A stretch of 64,000 nt of DNA, taken from assembly GCF_007923355.1 (NCBI RefSeq), contig NZ_VOGO01000007.1, forward strand, positions 186,001 through 250,000, read 5' to 3'. Made by a program: the position numbers and the translations under genes. How positions within the stretch are numbered: the stretch's first letter is position 1; every line of letters starts with the position of its first letter. Of the stretch, positions 42,816-52,206 are shown one piece after another. The notes beneath the pieces were generated by a model. The model ran no database searches, was not told the DNA's origin, and was given only the letters and a program-made list of their open reading frames with translations. Source of the DNA: Falsiphaeobacter marinintestinus (GTDB lineage Bacteria; Pseudomonadota; Alphaproteobacteria; Rhodobacterales; Rhodobacteraceae).

Positions 42816-44956
42816 GCGGGTATTCCTGTCAAAGCGCGGCGCAGGGCGGCGCGGGTTCGGTCCCACCATCGCGGATTTGACACGATATCGGCGCGCCAGA
42901 AGGACGGGCAGAGGGTGGCGGCATGCGCGACTTCGCCACAAAGCCCGCAGCCGACGCAGCCATTGGTGACATGGGCGACGGGGTCGGTTTTCAGCGGGTC
43001 GGTCGAGGTTTTGACGGTGAGGGTCGGGCAACCTGACAGACGGATGCAGGAATGATCGCCCGTGCAGGTGTCGTCATCGATGCCAAAGCGGGTGCGTACG
43101 ACACGGTCTCCGGCCTGCAATGCTTTGGCGCGGATTGGTTTGACACGGCGTTGGCGTTCAAGCTGGCATTCGCCTTCGGCCACAATCACTTTGAGGCCCT
43201 TGAATTTGGTCGTGAACGCTTCGCGCAGTGTGTCGCGCATTTTGGACAGGCGATAGGTGTGGACGGTGCGCAGCCACTTCACTCCGACACCTTTCAACGC
43301 GTCTTCGATGGTGGTTTCGCCGTGAGTTGCGCTTTGTTCGGCGGCACGCAGTTTCATGTCGGTGTCGGGGGACGAGATCACCTCTTGCGTACCGGTGGCC
43401 GAGGTGTAGCCGTTTTTCATGATCACCAGCACGCCATCGCCGCCATTCAGCAGGCGGGAGGTCACGCCGGACAGCAGCCCGTTGTGCCAGAACCCGCCAT
43501 CACCCATCACGGCAAGCGGCGGCTTTTCCTGAAAGCTGGCGACCGAGGCGTTTGAGGCAAGGCTCATCCCATAGCCGAGGATTGAGTTTCCGAAATTGAA
43601 CGGCGCGAAGGTTGCGAAGGCGTGGCATCCGATATCGGCGGAATAGTGGACCGGGCCGATCTCTTGCTGGGTCAGCTTCAGGGCTGCAAAGAAAGGGCGT
43701 TCGGGGCAGCCGGTGCAAAAGCCGGGCGGGCGCGGCGGGACCGGGGCGTTCAGCAATGCGGCGGCCTGATCCTGAAGCGCGGCGACCTCTTCGGCATAGC
43801 CTTCGTCGCCCAGCTGGTTGCCGATACGCGGCAGATGCTGGCGCAGGAAGGTGCCGATGCCAGCGGTCATTACCGGTGCGGAGTATTCGCCAGCCATGGG
43901 CAGGAGGTCTTTGCCTGCCAGTGTGGTGGTCGAGCCTGCGCGGCGCAGGATCGTGCCAATTTCGTTTTCGATGTATTCCGGTTGGCCTTCTTCCAGCACC
44001 AGAACAGCACGTTTGCCATTTGCGAAGGCAAGGATTTCGTCGGGCGCCAGCGGATAGACGACATTCAGCGCCAGAATGGGCAGATCGCAACGCCCCGTCG
44101 TATCGGCGAGGCCGAGTTCGGTCAGGGCCCGGATCAGCGCGTTGTAAAGCCCGCCTTGCACGATTAGGCCAACCTCGCCCTCGGGGCCGTCAAACAGCTC
44201 GTTCAGCTTGTGATCGGCAATGAATTGTCGTGCGGCCTGCATTCGTTCACCGGATTTCTTCCGCTCGTGCCCGAACGTGACAGGCGGGTGTGCCAGCTGT
44301 TCGTATTGGTGCGGCGCGGGGTCGGTCAGCATCTGTTGCATCGAAATCGCCGGTTTGACGTTGTCCTTGGCAATGAATTCGCCCTGAACATGGCAGGCGC
44401 GGATGCGCAGTTCCATCATGACGGGCGTGTTCGAGGCCTCGGACAGTTCGAAAGACCGCTCAACACAGGTCACGATGCTGGTCAGGTTGGGTCGCGGATC
44501 CATCAGCCAGATCGTCGATTTCATGGCATAGGCGTGGCTGCGTTCCTGAATGACCGAGGATCCTTCGCCGTAATCTTCGCCAATGACGATCAGCGTGCCG
44601 CCCAAAACGCCGGGCGAGGCGAGGTTGGACAAGGCATCTGCCGCGACATTGGTGCCTACGATGGATTTCCACGTCACGGCGCCGCGCACCGGATACATGA
44701 TTGATGCGCCCAGCATCGCAGCAGCTGACGCTTCGTTCGTGCAGGGTTCGACATGCACGCCCAGTTCGGACATTTGCGGGGCGGCCTGCACCATGACGTC
44801 GATCAGATGCGATACCGGTGCGCCCTGATATCCGCCTATATAGGACACGCCTGACTGCAAAAGGGCCTTGGTGACGGCCAGAATGCCTTCGCCGTGGAAC
44901 ATGTCGCCATCGCCAAGCCGCAGCTTTTCGATCTCTTTGGCAAAGGAAACTTCCAT
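42812..44956 (-). CDS. iorA: indolepyruvate ferredoxin oxidoreductase alpha subunit
   Basis: 714 residues from the ATG at 44956 (GGGGGAGAG upstream; the longer frame is rejected). Thiamine-diphosphate enzyme: the N-terminal pyrimidine-binding domain has YQGAPVSHL, the TPP site is GDGGFWHNGLLSG ... MKNGYTSATG, and two ferredoxin-like Cys clusters sit at the C-terminus (CTGDHSCIRLSGCP and CVGCGLCGE). It converts indole-, phenyl- or hydroxyphenylpyruvate plus CoA to aryl-acetyl-CoA, reducing ferredoxin. Operon with iorB and the thioesterase. Confidence 0.95.
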   Translation of the reverse strand: MEVSFAKEIEKLRLGDGDMFHGEGILAVTKALLQSGVSYIGGYQGAPVSHLIDVMVQAAPQMSELGVHVEPCTNEASAAAMLGASIMYPVRGAVTWKSIVGTNVAADALSNLASPGVLGGTLIVIGEDYGEGSSVIQERSHAYAMKSTIWLMDPRPNLTSIVTCVERSFELSEASNTPVMMELRIRACHVQGEFIAKDNVKPAISMQQMLTDPAPHQYEQLAHPPVTFGHERKKSGERMQAARQFIADHKLNELFDGPEGEVGLIVQGGLYNALIRALTELGLADTTGRCDLPILALNVVYPLAPDEILAFANGKRAVLVLEEGQPEYIENEIGTILRRAGSTTTLAGKDLLPMAGEYSAPVMTAGIGTFLRQHLPRIGNQLGDEGYAEEVAALQDQAAALLNAPVPPRPPGFCTGCPERPFFAALKLTQQEIGPVHYSADIGCHAFATFAPFNFGNSILGYGMSLASNASVASFQEKPPLAVMGDGGFWHNGLLSGVTSRLLNGGDGVLVIMKNGYTSATGTQEVISSPDTDMKLRAAEQSATHGETTIEDALKGVGVKWLRTVHTYRLSKMRDTLREAFTTKFKGLKVIVAEGECQLERQRRVKPIRAKALQAGDRVVRTRFGIDDDTCTGDHSCIRLSGCPTLTVKTSTDPLKTDPVAHVTNGCVGCGLCGEVAHAATLCPSFWRADIVSNPRWWDRTRAALRRALTGIPA

Positions 44957-45205
44957 CGGCGCTCTCCCCCAAGGCTTGGATGCAATTGGTGGGGGTAGGG
45001 TGGCGCGACCTGTCCTTAATGTCCAAGGATAATTCACATGGCAACAGAATCTCGTCAGGGATCCTCTTTGGCATCCGACTTGCTGCATACCGCCGACCTT
45101 TGACGGCAGGCGTTGATCAACAACTGCAAGGACGATGCGGACAAGATGCAGCTTGAGAAGGAGGGGGTGGGTTTCAGGCCGTTGCAGGCCTATCCAGTCG
45201 CCTGT

Positions 45206-45895
45206 TCAGGGGTGGGTGTCGGACACGATCCGCCCATCCTCGAGAGTGATGATGCGGTCGGCCATTTCAAGGATCCGGGGGTCATGTGTGACCATGACGG
45301 TTGTTGTCCCACGTTTGTCCCCCAGTGTCTTGAGCATCTTGACCACGTTATGCCCGGACTCTTTGTCGAGCGCGGCGGTTGGTTCGTCGGCCAGAATGAT
45401 CTCGGGGTTTGAGACCAGCGCGCGGGCGACAGCGACCCTTTGTTTCTGACCACCTGACAGGTTGCCCGGCAGATAATCGCGGCGGTCGGCAAGCCCCAGA
45501 AGGTCAAGAATGTGATGGGCTGCGGTGCGCTGCCTGACGGGGTCGCCACCCCCGTGAACCTGCAGACCCATCAACACATTCTGCGTCGCGGTCAGGCTTT
45601 CGTGCAGGTTGTGGGCTTGAAAGATAAAGCCCAGTCGCCGCCGCAGGCTGACCAGCATGGCCTCGCTCGCGCCGCGCACCTCTTGGCCCAATACCTGCAC
45701 ACTGCCGTCCTGAACGTCGCGCAGGCACCCGATCAGAGTCAGAAGTGTCGTTTTGCCCGAGCCGGACGGGCCCATCAGGATCGTCAGGCTGCCGCGGGTG
45801 ATGTCCATGTTGATGTCAAACATGGCCTGTTTGCGCGCGTCTCCGGATCCGAAAAAGTGGTTCAGGCCAAGGGTTTTGATTGGCGCATCTGGCAT
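45206..45895 (-). CDS. ABC transporter ATP-binding protein (DevA/LolD type)
   Basis: 229 residues with Walker A GPSGSGKT (about 42-49), signature LSGGQKQRVAVARAL and Walker B IILADEP. It powers the permease encoded just upstream (stop and start share one base). The set resembles DevBCA, which exports glycolipids or other lipophilic compounds through a TolC-like channel. No outer-membrane channel gene is in the window. Confidence 0.9.
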   Translation of the reverse strand: MPDAPIKTLGLNHFFGSGDARKQAMFDINMDITRGSLTILMGPSGSGKTTLLTLIGCLRDVQDGSVQVLGQEVRGASEAMLVSLRRRLGFIFQAHNLHESLTATQNVLMGLQVHGGGDPVRQRTAAHHILDLLGLADRRDYLPGNLSGGQKQRVAVARALVSNPEIILADEPTAALDKESGHNVVKMLKTLGDKRGTTTVMVTHDPRILEMADRIITLEDGRIVSDTHP

Positions 45896-47070
45896 CAGAA
45901 CAGATCCGCGGGATCGGCATTGGCAAGCCGTCGCGTGGCGATGGCACCGGACAGGCTGCAGGCGATCAGTGTGCCAAGAAAGACAAGAAACGCGCGGCTG
46001 ACCTGCATCGCGACCGGCAGCCCGGTGGCGGCAACCAGACCGGCATACAGCCCCATCGAGACCAGCAAGCCTGGAACGAAGCCGAAGATCGCGAGAATGA
46101 TGGCCTCTTCAAAGACGATGCCCAGAAAAAACCGATGGCCATAGCCCATGGCCTTGAACGTCGCGTATTCGCGCAGATGATCGGCTACATCGGTGGATAG
46201 CACCTGATAGACGATGACCAGCCCGACAAGAATGCCCATGAATACCCCGAAGCCAAAGATAATGCCGGTTGGGCGTTCGGTCGCCATAAAGGTCAGATCA
46301 TTGTCGGCAGAGCCTTCGACGCTTTGGATCCTGAGATTGCCGCCAGGCAGGGCGGCCTGCAGGCGGGTAATGACAGTGTCGGTCGAAACCCCGTCTTCGG
46401 TTTGGATCAGAATGTGATTGGGCGCGCCGCTGCTGCGCTTTGGGAACACACGTAAGAAGGTCTGATCAGACATCACAAGCATCCCGTCGGCCAGAAATCC
46501 GCCGCCGATATCCATCGTGCCGATTGTGGTCAGAGTATTGCCGCCGGTTTCAAAGCTATAGCGGGTTCCGGCCTCGAGCCCCTTGATCACAAAGTCGGGC
46601 ATACCGCGTGTGCCTTTGTCGAGCAGCGCTGTGTTTTCGATGCTCAACTGGTCGAGATCAGCCGCGATATCCGCGGATGTGAAGCCGGGTTTTGCGATGT
46701 CGACGCCAAAGCTGAGAAGAGACACCGACGATCCATCTTCAAGCGTGAAGGGCAGGTTGCCGATGTAAAGAGGCATCGCGGTGGCAACACCGGGCACGCC
46801 AAGCGCCTGAAACATTCGCGCGCGGGGAATGTGGCCGGCATCGGTCAGCGTGTTGCCGTCTTCTGACGACAGGATGATATCTGTTCTGATCAGGGAATAG
46901 GGCGCGACGGTAGAGGTGTTCATCGCCCCCATGATGCCCAGTTGCATGAACACCAGAAGGTTGGCAAAGGCCACGCCCGACACGGCGGCAATGAACCGTC
47001 CGCGGCTGTGGGTCAGCTGCAGCCAGCCGATTGGCAGACGCCGGAACAGAAGGGTCAGCAGCCAGCTCAT
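45895..47070 (-). CDS. ABC transporter permease (DevC/MacB-like)
   Basis: 391 residues. One N-terminal membrane helix (FIAAVSGVAFANLLVFMQLGIMG), a large periplasmic domain of about 230 residues, then three C-terminal helices (GIIFGFGVFMGILVGLVIVYQVL onward) form the FtsX/MacB-like topology. It overlaps the adaptor gene by ATGA and the ATPase gene by one base. The topology suggests an exporter moving substrate from the outer leaflet or periplasm; the substrate is unknown. Confidence 0.88.
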   Translation of the reverse strand: MSWLLTLLFRRLPIGWLQLTHSRGRFIAAVSGVAFANLLVFMQLGIMGAMNTSTVAPYSLIRTDIILSSEDGNTLTDAGHIPRARMFQALGVPGVATAMPLYIGNLPFTLEDGSSVSLLSFGVDIAKPGFTSADIAADLDQLSIENTALLDKGTRGMPDFVIKGLEAGTRYSFETGGNTLTTIGTMDIGGGFLADGMLVMSDQTFLRVFPKRSSGAPNHILIQTEDGVSTDTVITRLQAALPGGNLRIQSVEGSADNDLTFMATERPTGIIFGFGVFMGILVGLVIVYQVLSTDVADHLREYATFKAMGYGHRFFLGIVFEEAIILAIFGFVPGLLVSMGLYAGLVAATGLPVAMQVSRAFLVFLGTLIACSLSGAIATRRLANADPADLF

Positions 47071-48290
47071 TCCGCCTGACCGGTGCCGATCCGCACGATT
47101 GCTTCGAGGTTGGTAAATGTCGATGCCATCTTTGATGATGCGGCATCAAGGGTCACGATCACGTCGACGACCCGCGCGTCGGTGTTGGCCGCCGGATCGT
47201 CCGAGGTGATCGACTGGCGTCCGATTTCAAGCCCGATGGCCGTTACCACGCCGTTCAGATCCTGACGCAAAGCATCGGCGCTGATGGTGACAGGGTCTCC
47301 GATGGTGACGCGTCCGATCATGGTTTGATACACTTCAGCTTCGACCGTCATTTGCGACGTATCGCCCAGATCAATAATCCCGGCTGACCCCGGGCGTTCG
47401 CCGGATCGCACGTTGATGTCCAGAACCATGCCGCTTTCCGGCGCGCGGACATAGGCACGTTCAAGATCGCGTTCGGCGCGGACAAGGTCGGCACGGGCGG
47501 CAGCAAGGTTGGCCACGGCCACCGCGATATCGGCCTGAACGGTTTCGGACCCGGTGGCATAGCGGGACAGCGTGGCCAAAGCCCGTTCGACATCGCGGCC
47601 AGCCTCGTTCGCATGGGCGACGATCTGATCGAATTCGGCGCGGGTGGTGACGCCGCGCTCTAGCAAGGCGGTGTAGCGGTCCAGATCGGACTGAGCGGCG
47701 GCGGCAGTTGCTTCGGCCCGGTCGTAGGATGCTTGGGCCTCGGCAAGGCTGGCAGCGATAGAGGCGCGGGTTTGGGCCAGACTGGCCTCGCTGACGCGTA
47801 GAAACGCTTCGGCCGAGGCGACGGCGCTTTCCAGGGGCAACAGGTTGTCCAGGACCGCCAGAACGTCGCCTGCTTCGACCAGATCACCTTCCTTGACGCG
47901 CAGTTGGGCAATTCTGGCATCACCGGCGCCCGACGGTGTGGCGACGCTGATCACATCGCCACGCGGAATGATCCGACCCAACGCGACCACATCGCCAGCG
48001 CTGATGACCGCGACTTGTTCTTGGGTTGTGACCTGTTGAATGGCAACGGCGATGGGTGTGTTGGTGCCGGCACCGGGCTGCAGCCCGGTGATATTGAAGA
48101 ACACCCGCAAGCCCGGTGGCTGGAAGTACATTCCGATGACGGCACCGGTGAACAGTGTGGCCATAAACATTGGAATCAGGATCAGGCGCGACCGTCCAGC
48201 TGTCTTTGCGGCAGGCAAAGGGGTGGCTTTGGCAAGGCCGCTGTCTTCAAGCGGCAAACCAGCAGAGGTGTCGGACGTCTCGGACGTCAT
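47067..48290 (-). CDS. HlyD-family periplasmic adaptor (DevB-like)
   Basis: 407 residues. One N-terminal membrane helix (LILIPMFMATLFTGAVIGMYF), then a lipoyl-like half (VISAGDVVALGRIIPRGDVISV), a long alpha-helical hairpin (about 145-275, rich in Ala and heptad-like patterns) and a beta-barrel. The hairpin would dock to an outer-membrane channel. First gene of the three-gene exporter operon; the ATG at 48290 has a moderate AAGG site. No regulator is adjacent. Confidence 0.88.
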   Translation of the reverse strand: MTSETSDTSAGLPLEDSGLAKATPLPAAKTAGRSRLILIPMFMATLFTGAVIGMYFQPPGLRVFFNITGLQPGAGTNTPIAVAIQQVTTQEQVAVISAGDVVALGRIIPRGDVISVATPSGAGDARIAQLRVKEGDLVEAGDVLAVLDNLLPLESAVASAEAFLRVSEASLAQTRASIAASLAEAQASYDRAEATAAAAQSDLDRYTALLERGVTTRAEFDQIVAHANEAGRDVERALATLSRYATGSETVQADIAVAVANLAAARADLVRAERDLERAYVRAPESGMVLDINVRSGERPGSAGIIDLGDTSQMTVEAEVYQTMIGRVTIGDPVTISADALRQDLNGVVTAIGLEIGRQSITSDDPAANTDARVVDVIVTLDAASSKMASTFTNLEAIVRIGTGQAE

Positions 48291-48534
48291 CGTTTGCCTT
48301 TCAAAAAAGAATCTTGGCTTTCATTATCCACGTTTGTTTCAGGACTTGCACCAACTGCCTTGGCTTGTGCGCGTTAATCGACTGTTTGTTTTTTGACGGG
48401 ATTGACTGCACGCACATTGCGCTTGATCAAGTCAAGCCGACAAACTTTTTGCTATGGGTCATTTGAGCGCATAGAATTGAAATGGACCGAGCTTTCGTAG
48501 AAAGTATCCGGGGTTTCACTGGGGGCCCAACGGC

Positions 48535-49494
48535 ATGGAATACAAAGACTATTACAAAGTTCTGGGCGTCGAGCGCAGCGCGTCTCAGGACGAAATCAAG
48601 CGTGCGTATCGAAAGCTGGTGCGAAAGTATCACCCGGATGTAAATACCGGCCCCGATGCGGCCGAGGCAGAGCAAAAGTTCAAGGAAGTCGGCGAGGCGT
48701 TTGAAGTCTTGCAAGACCCTGAAAAACGCGCGGCCTATGATCAGTTGGGTGCGAATTGGCAGGAAGGGCAATCCTTTCGCCCACCGCCCGACTGGGATGA
48801 CGGGTTTGAGTTTTCCGGCGGCGGGTTTACCGAGGCCGACCCCGAGCAGTTCAGTTCGTTTTTTGACGAACTGTTTTCACGCAGGGGTGGGTTTGATCCC
48901 AGAATGCAGTCCGGGCGACAGATGCATGCGCCGGGGCAAGACCACCATGCCAAGATCGTCATCGATCTTGACGAGGCCTATAATGGCGGGACGCGGGATT
49001 TCACTCTGCGCAAACCCGAACTTGATGCGCACGGAAACGTTGTGCTGCGCGAACGGTCCATTCGGGTCGCAATTCCCAAGGGCGTCACCGAAGGGCAGCA
49101 TATCCGGCTGGCCGGTCAGGGCGCGCCGGGGGTTGGTCAAGGCAAATCGGGCGATCTTTTCCTTGAGGTGGCTTTGCGTGACCAACCCGGTTTCCGGGTT
49201 GAGGGGCGGGACGTGTTCATGGACTTGCCGGTGACCCCGTGGGAGGCCGCGCTGGGTGGGCGGATTGAGGTCAAGACACCCGGTGGCAAGGTCGAACTGA
49301 CGCTGCCGAAACATTCGCAGGCGGGTAAGAAACTGCGCTTCAAGGGGCGGGGAATTCCGGGCAAACCTGCAGGCGCGTTGTACGCCGTGATCAAGATCGT
49401 CATTCCGCCAACCGAGACAGACAAAGCGCGAGAGCTTTATGAAGAAATGGCGCGGGAAATAGATTACGATCCGCGTCAAGGATTGGGAGTGTAA
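48535..49494 (+). CDS. CbpA-like DnaJ-family curved-DNA-binding chaperone
   Basis: 319 residues. N-terminal J domain with the HPD motif (VRKYHPDVN, about 29-37), which stimulates Hsp70 ATPase, a G/F-rich linker, and two C-terminal beta domains ([18 protein letters not shown]-like and [17 protein letters not shown]) without a zinc-finger region, so type II/CbpA and not DnaJ. It is followed 3 bases later by the CbpM-like gene, the classical CbpA partner. Its own ATG at 48535 follows a leader with no clear terminator or strong promoter. Confidence 0.92.
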   Translation: MEYKDYYKVLGVERSASQDEIKRAYRKLVRKYHPDVNTGPDAAEAEQKFKEVGEAFEVLQDPEKRAAYDQLGANWQEGQSFRPPPDWDDGFEFSGGGFTEADPEQFSSFFDELFSRRGGFDPRMQSGRQMHAPGQDHHAKIVIDLDEAYNGGTRDFTLRKPELDAHGNVVLRERSIRVAIPKGVTEGQHIRLAGQGAPGVGQGKSGDLFLEVALRDQPGFRVEGRDVFMDLPVTPWEAALGGRIEVKTPGGKVELTLPKHSQAGKKLRFKGRGIPGKPAGALYAVIKIVIPPTETDKARELYEEMAREIDYDPRQGLGV

Positions 49495-49497
49495 ATC

Positions 49498-49839
49498 ATG
49501 GCATCGAACAAAGCTTTGATCCCGATGGCTGAATTGGTGGCCTCTTTGTCCCTGACCGATTTAAGCCGCATGAGCGGGTCTTCGGCAGACTGGATCATTG
49601 ATCTGGTCGAAGAGGGCATTCTGGAACCCGTGGGATCTGATCGCAGGGCGTGGCGGTTTGAAAGTTCAAGCGTCACCGTCATTCGGCGGGTGCAGCGATT
49701 GCAAGGGGATCTGCGTATCAACCTGGCAGGCATCGCGGTTGTGCTGACGCTTTCTGATGAAAACGCGCAGCTTAAGAAGCGCTTAAGACAGCTCGAAGGC
49801 GATCCTGCACCGTCTGTCTGGATGCCGGGGCCAGAGTGA
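49498..49839 (+). CDS. CbpM-like chaperone modulator
   Basis: 113 residues with a MerR_2-type helix-turn-helix-like core (PMAELVASLSLTDLSRMSGSSADWIIDLVEEGILEPVG) and a C-terminal coiled segment (LSDENAQLKKRLRQLEGD). In enteric bacteria CbpM inhibits the J-domain protein CbpA. Placed directly after the cbpA-like gene with 3 bases between them, so the assignment rests on context and fold. No DNA-binding role need be assumed. Confidence 0.75.
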   Translation: MASNKALIPMAELVASLSLTDLSRMSGSSADWIIDLVEEGILEPVGSDRRAWRFESSSVTVIRRVQRLQGDLRINLAGIAVVLTLSDENAQLKKRLRQLEGDPAPSVWMPGPE

Positions 49840-49950
49840 CAGCCGAACACCTAAGGGCATGATCGGCGTTTGGCTGGCACAAGCCGGTCGGGGAACAGTT
49901 TTTCCTGACCGGTAAACAGCACGTTTGTTCAAAGACAAGGAAGACTGTGC

Positions 49951-51348
49951 TTAGTCCGGGATGCGGCTGGATTGATGGTGCACGAACAATTGCGCCATTG
50001 CAGCCGAGGCCAGACGGGACAGCACGCCGTCGGCCCGGCTGGTCAGCACGATGGGGATGCGCGCGCCCAGAACGAGCCCGGCGGCATCGGCTCCGGCCAG
50101 ATAGATCAGTTGTTTGGCGATCATATTTCCGGCCTCAAGATCGGGCACGATCAGGATATCTGCGTCGCCAGCCACGGCCGAATGTATGCCTTTGGTCTCG
50201 GCCGCCGATTTTGAGACGGCGTTGTCAAAGGCCAGCGGCCCATCCAGCATTCCTCCGGTGATTTGTCCGCGATCAGCCATTTTGCATAGCGCCGATGCAT
50301 CGACGGTAGAGGGAATGCTGGGGGTGACGGTTTCAACCGCTGACAGCAACGCGACTTTCGGAATGTCGATCCCAAGCGCCAAAGCCAGATCAATGGCATT
50401 CTGGACGATATCGCGTTTGGTTTGCAGATCGGGAAAGATGTTGATGGCGGCATCGCTGATCAGAAGCGGCTTGGGATAGTTCGGCACATCCAGCGCGAAG
50501 ACATGGCTGATCCGGCGTTCGGTCCGCAGGCCAGTGTCCTTGGCAACCACAGGCCGGAGCAATTCATCGGTATGGATCTTGCCCTTCATCAACATGTCGA
50601 CTTTGCCTTCGCGTGCCAGCGCAACAGCCCGTTCGGCGGCGGCGTGACTGTGCGGGACATCGACGATTTCGACTTGGCCCAGATCACGCTGGGCCTCGGC
50701 AGCGGCGGCTTCGATCTTTGCCCTTGGACCAATGAGGATCGGAACAATCATGCCCTTTGCGCCAGCCTCTAACGCGCCCTCCAGAGACAGGGTATCACAG
50801 GGGTGGACGACAGCGGTGCGCACCGGCGCAAGGGGGGCAGTCGCCTTCATCAGGGCTTCGAACCGGGCCCCGCGTTCATGCAGGTGCACCTCGGGCAACA
50901 CGACACGGGGGCGGCGGACTTTGACAGAAGGGGCGATTACCAATGCTTGCCCTTCGATAACGGTTTCGCCGCTTTGATTGATGCAGCTGCAGTCAAGGAC
51001 AACGTGCTGATGCTCTGGTTTCTTTTCGGCAACGGTCACACGCACCGTAACGGTATCGCCCAACCCGACGGCATGGCGAAAGCTGAAGTTCTGGTTCAGA
51101 TATATCGTTCCGGGTCCGGGCAATTCAGTGCCAAGCACGGCTGAAATCAGGGCGCCCCCCCACATGCCATGCGCGATGACCTTGTGAAACATGTCCGACT
51201 GGGCAAATTCAGGGTCCACATGTGCCGGGTTCACATCGCCGGACATGACGGCGAACAGTTCGATGTCTTCGGTTTTCAAGGTCCGCGTCAGTTCGGCGCT
51301 GTCACCGACCTTGAGTTCGTCAAACGTGCGGTTTTCGATGAATTGCAT
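49951..51348 (-). CDS. MaoC hydratase-phosphotransacylase fusion
   Basis: 465 residues in two domains. The first (about 1-145) is a hot-dog (R)-specific enoyl-CoA hydratase of the MaoC type (FAQSDMFHKVIAHGMWGGALIS). The second (about 160-465) is a phosphate acetyl/butyryltransferase (VLGARIPIVLTSRADG near the end). Together they could link beta-oxidation intermediates, acyl-phosphate and PHA precursors. No acetate kinase gene is next to it in this window. It is the last gene of the leftward phaC-fabI-maoC set. Confidence 0.88.
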   Translation of the reverse strand: MQFIENRTFDELKVGDSAELTRTLKTEDIELFAVMSGDVNPAHVDPEFAQSDMFHKVIAHGMWGGALISAVLGTELPGPGTIYLNQNFSFRHAVGLGDTVTVRVTVAEKKPEHQHVVLDCSCINQSGETVIEGQALVIAPSVKVRRPRVVLPEVHLHERGARFEALMKATAPLAPVRTAVVHPCDTLSLEGALEAGAKGMIVPILIGPRAKIEAAAAEAQRDLGQVEIVDVPHSHAAAERAVALAREGKVDMLMKGKIHTDELLRPVVAKDTGLRTERRISHVFALDVPNYPKPLLISDAAINIFPDLQTKRDIVQNAIDLALALGIDIPKVALLSAVETVTPSIPSTVDASALCKMADRGQITGGMLDGPLAFDNAVSKSAAETKGIHSAVAGDADILIVPDLEAGNMIAKQLIYLAGADAAGLVLGARIPIVLTSRADGVLSRLASAAMAQLFVHHQSSRIPD

Positions 51349-51429
51349 TGAGGGATGCCTTTTTCGGACGTCAGCTGAGGTGGAGGTATGACCGAGCCTG
51401 TCGGTTGATTTGACGACACCCGCAGGGTG

Positions 51430-52200
51430 CTACGCCCGGACGTGATAGCCGCCATCGACATAGGCGATGTTGCCGGTCACCTTTCGGGACATGTCGCTGA
51501 CCAGGCCCGCTGCCATATGGCCGACATCCTCAATCGTCACGAGGCCCTGTTCGGGCGCGCGTTTGCGGGCCGCGTCGATCAGTTCGTCAAAATGGGCGAT
51601 GCCCGAACCCGCCCGAGTTTCTAGCGGACCAGGCGAAATCGCATTGACCCGGATCTGTTTGGGTCCAAGTTCGGCGGCCAGATAGCGTACTGTGCCTTCC
51701 AGTGCGGATTTGACCGGGCCCATGATGTTGTAATGGTCGACGACCTTTTCGGCGCCATAATAGCTCATGGTCAGAATGCTGCCGCCGTTTTTCATCAAAG
51801 GAACCGCCAGACGTGTCATTCGGATCAGGGAATGCACCGAAATGTCCATTGCCTGAGCAAAGCCTTCTTTCGAACACTGGCTGACAGGCCCATGCAGATC
51901 GTCTTTTGGACAGAAGGCGATCGAGTGCAAAACAAAGTCAAGTTCGCCCCATTCGCGGTCTATCGCATCGAAAACGGCCTCAAGCTGATCGTCTGTCTGG
52001 ACGTTCAGTGGCATAAAGATCGGCGCGTCGAGTTTCGCGACAACAGGCGCCACGAAGGGTCTGGATACTTCGTCAGCATAGGTCACGGCAAGATCGGCGC
52101 CGGCGGCATGAAAGGCCATGCCGCATCCGGCAGCGATTGAATGTTCGTTCGCGATCCCGACAACAAGCCCGCGTTTGCCTTTGAGAAGGGTATCCAGCAT
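51430..52200 (-). CDS. fabI: enoyl-ACP reductase (NADH)
   Basis: 256 residues, SDR-related FabI. The nucleotide part starts GKRGLVVGIANEHSIAAGCG; the catalytic Tyr and Lys lie in SYYGAEKVVDHYNIMGPVKSALE (Tyr-x6-Lys). It reduces the enoyl-ACP double bond in fatty-acid synthesis. Housekeeping fabI copies exist elsewhere in such genomes; this one sits between phaC and the MaoC-Pta fusion, as a possible paralogue for redox balance or storage at low oxygen, which is inference. Start ATG at 52200. Confidence 0.92.
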   Translation of the reverse strand: MLDTLLKGKRGLVVGIANEHSIAAGCGMAFHAAGADLAVTYADEVSRPFVAPVVAKLDAPIFMPLNVQTDDQLEAVFDAIDREWGELDFVLHSIAFCPKDDLHGPVSQCSKEGFAQAMDISVHSLIRMTRLAVPLMKNGGSILTMSYYGAEKVVDHYNIMGPVKSALEGTVRYLAAELGPKQIRVNAISPGPLETRAGSGIAHFDELIDAARKRAPEQGLVTIEDVGHMAAGLVSDMSRKVTGNIAYVDGGYHVRA

Positions 52201-52206
52201 CAGAGA

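Noticed and set aside
48423-48436. FNR-like TTGATCAAGTCAA before the cbpA-like gene
   Set aside because: Half-sites are separated by three bases, not four, so the geometry is wrong for an FNR dimer; it may just be part of a palindrome CTTGATCAAG.
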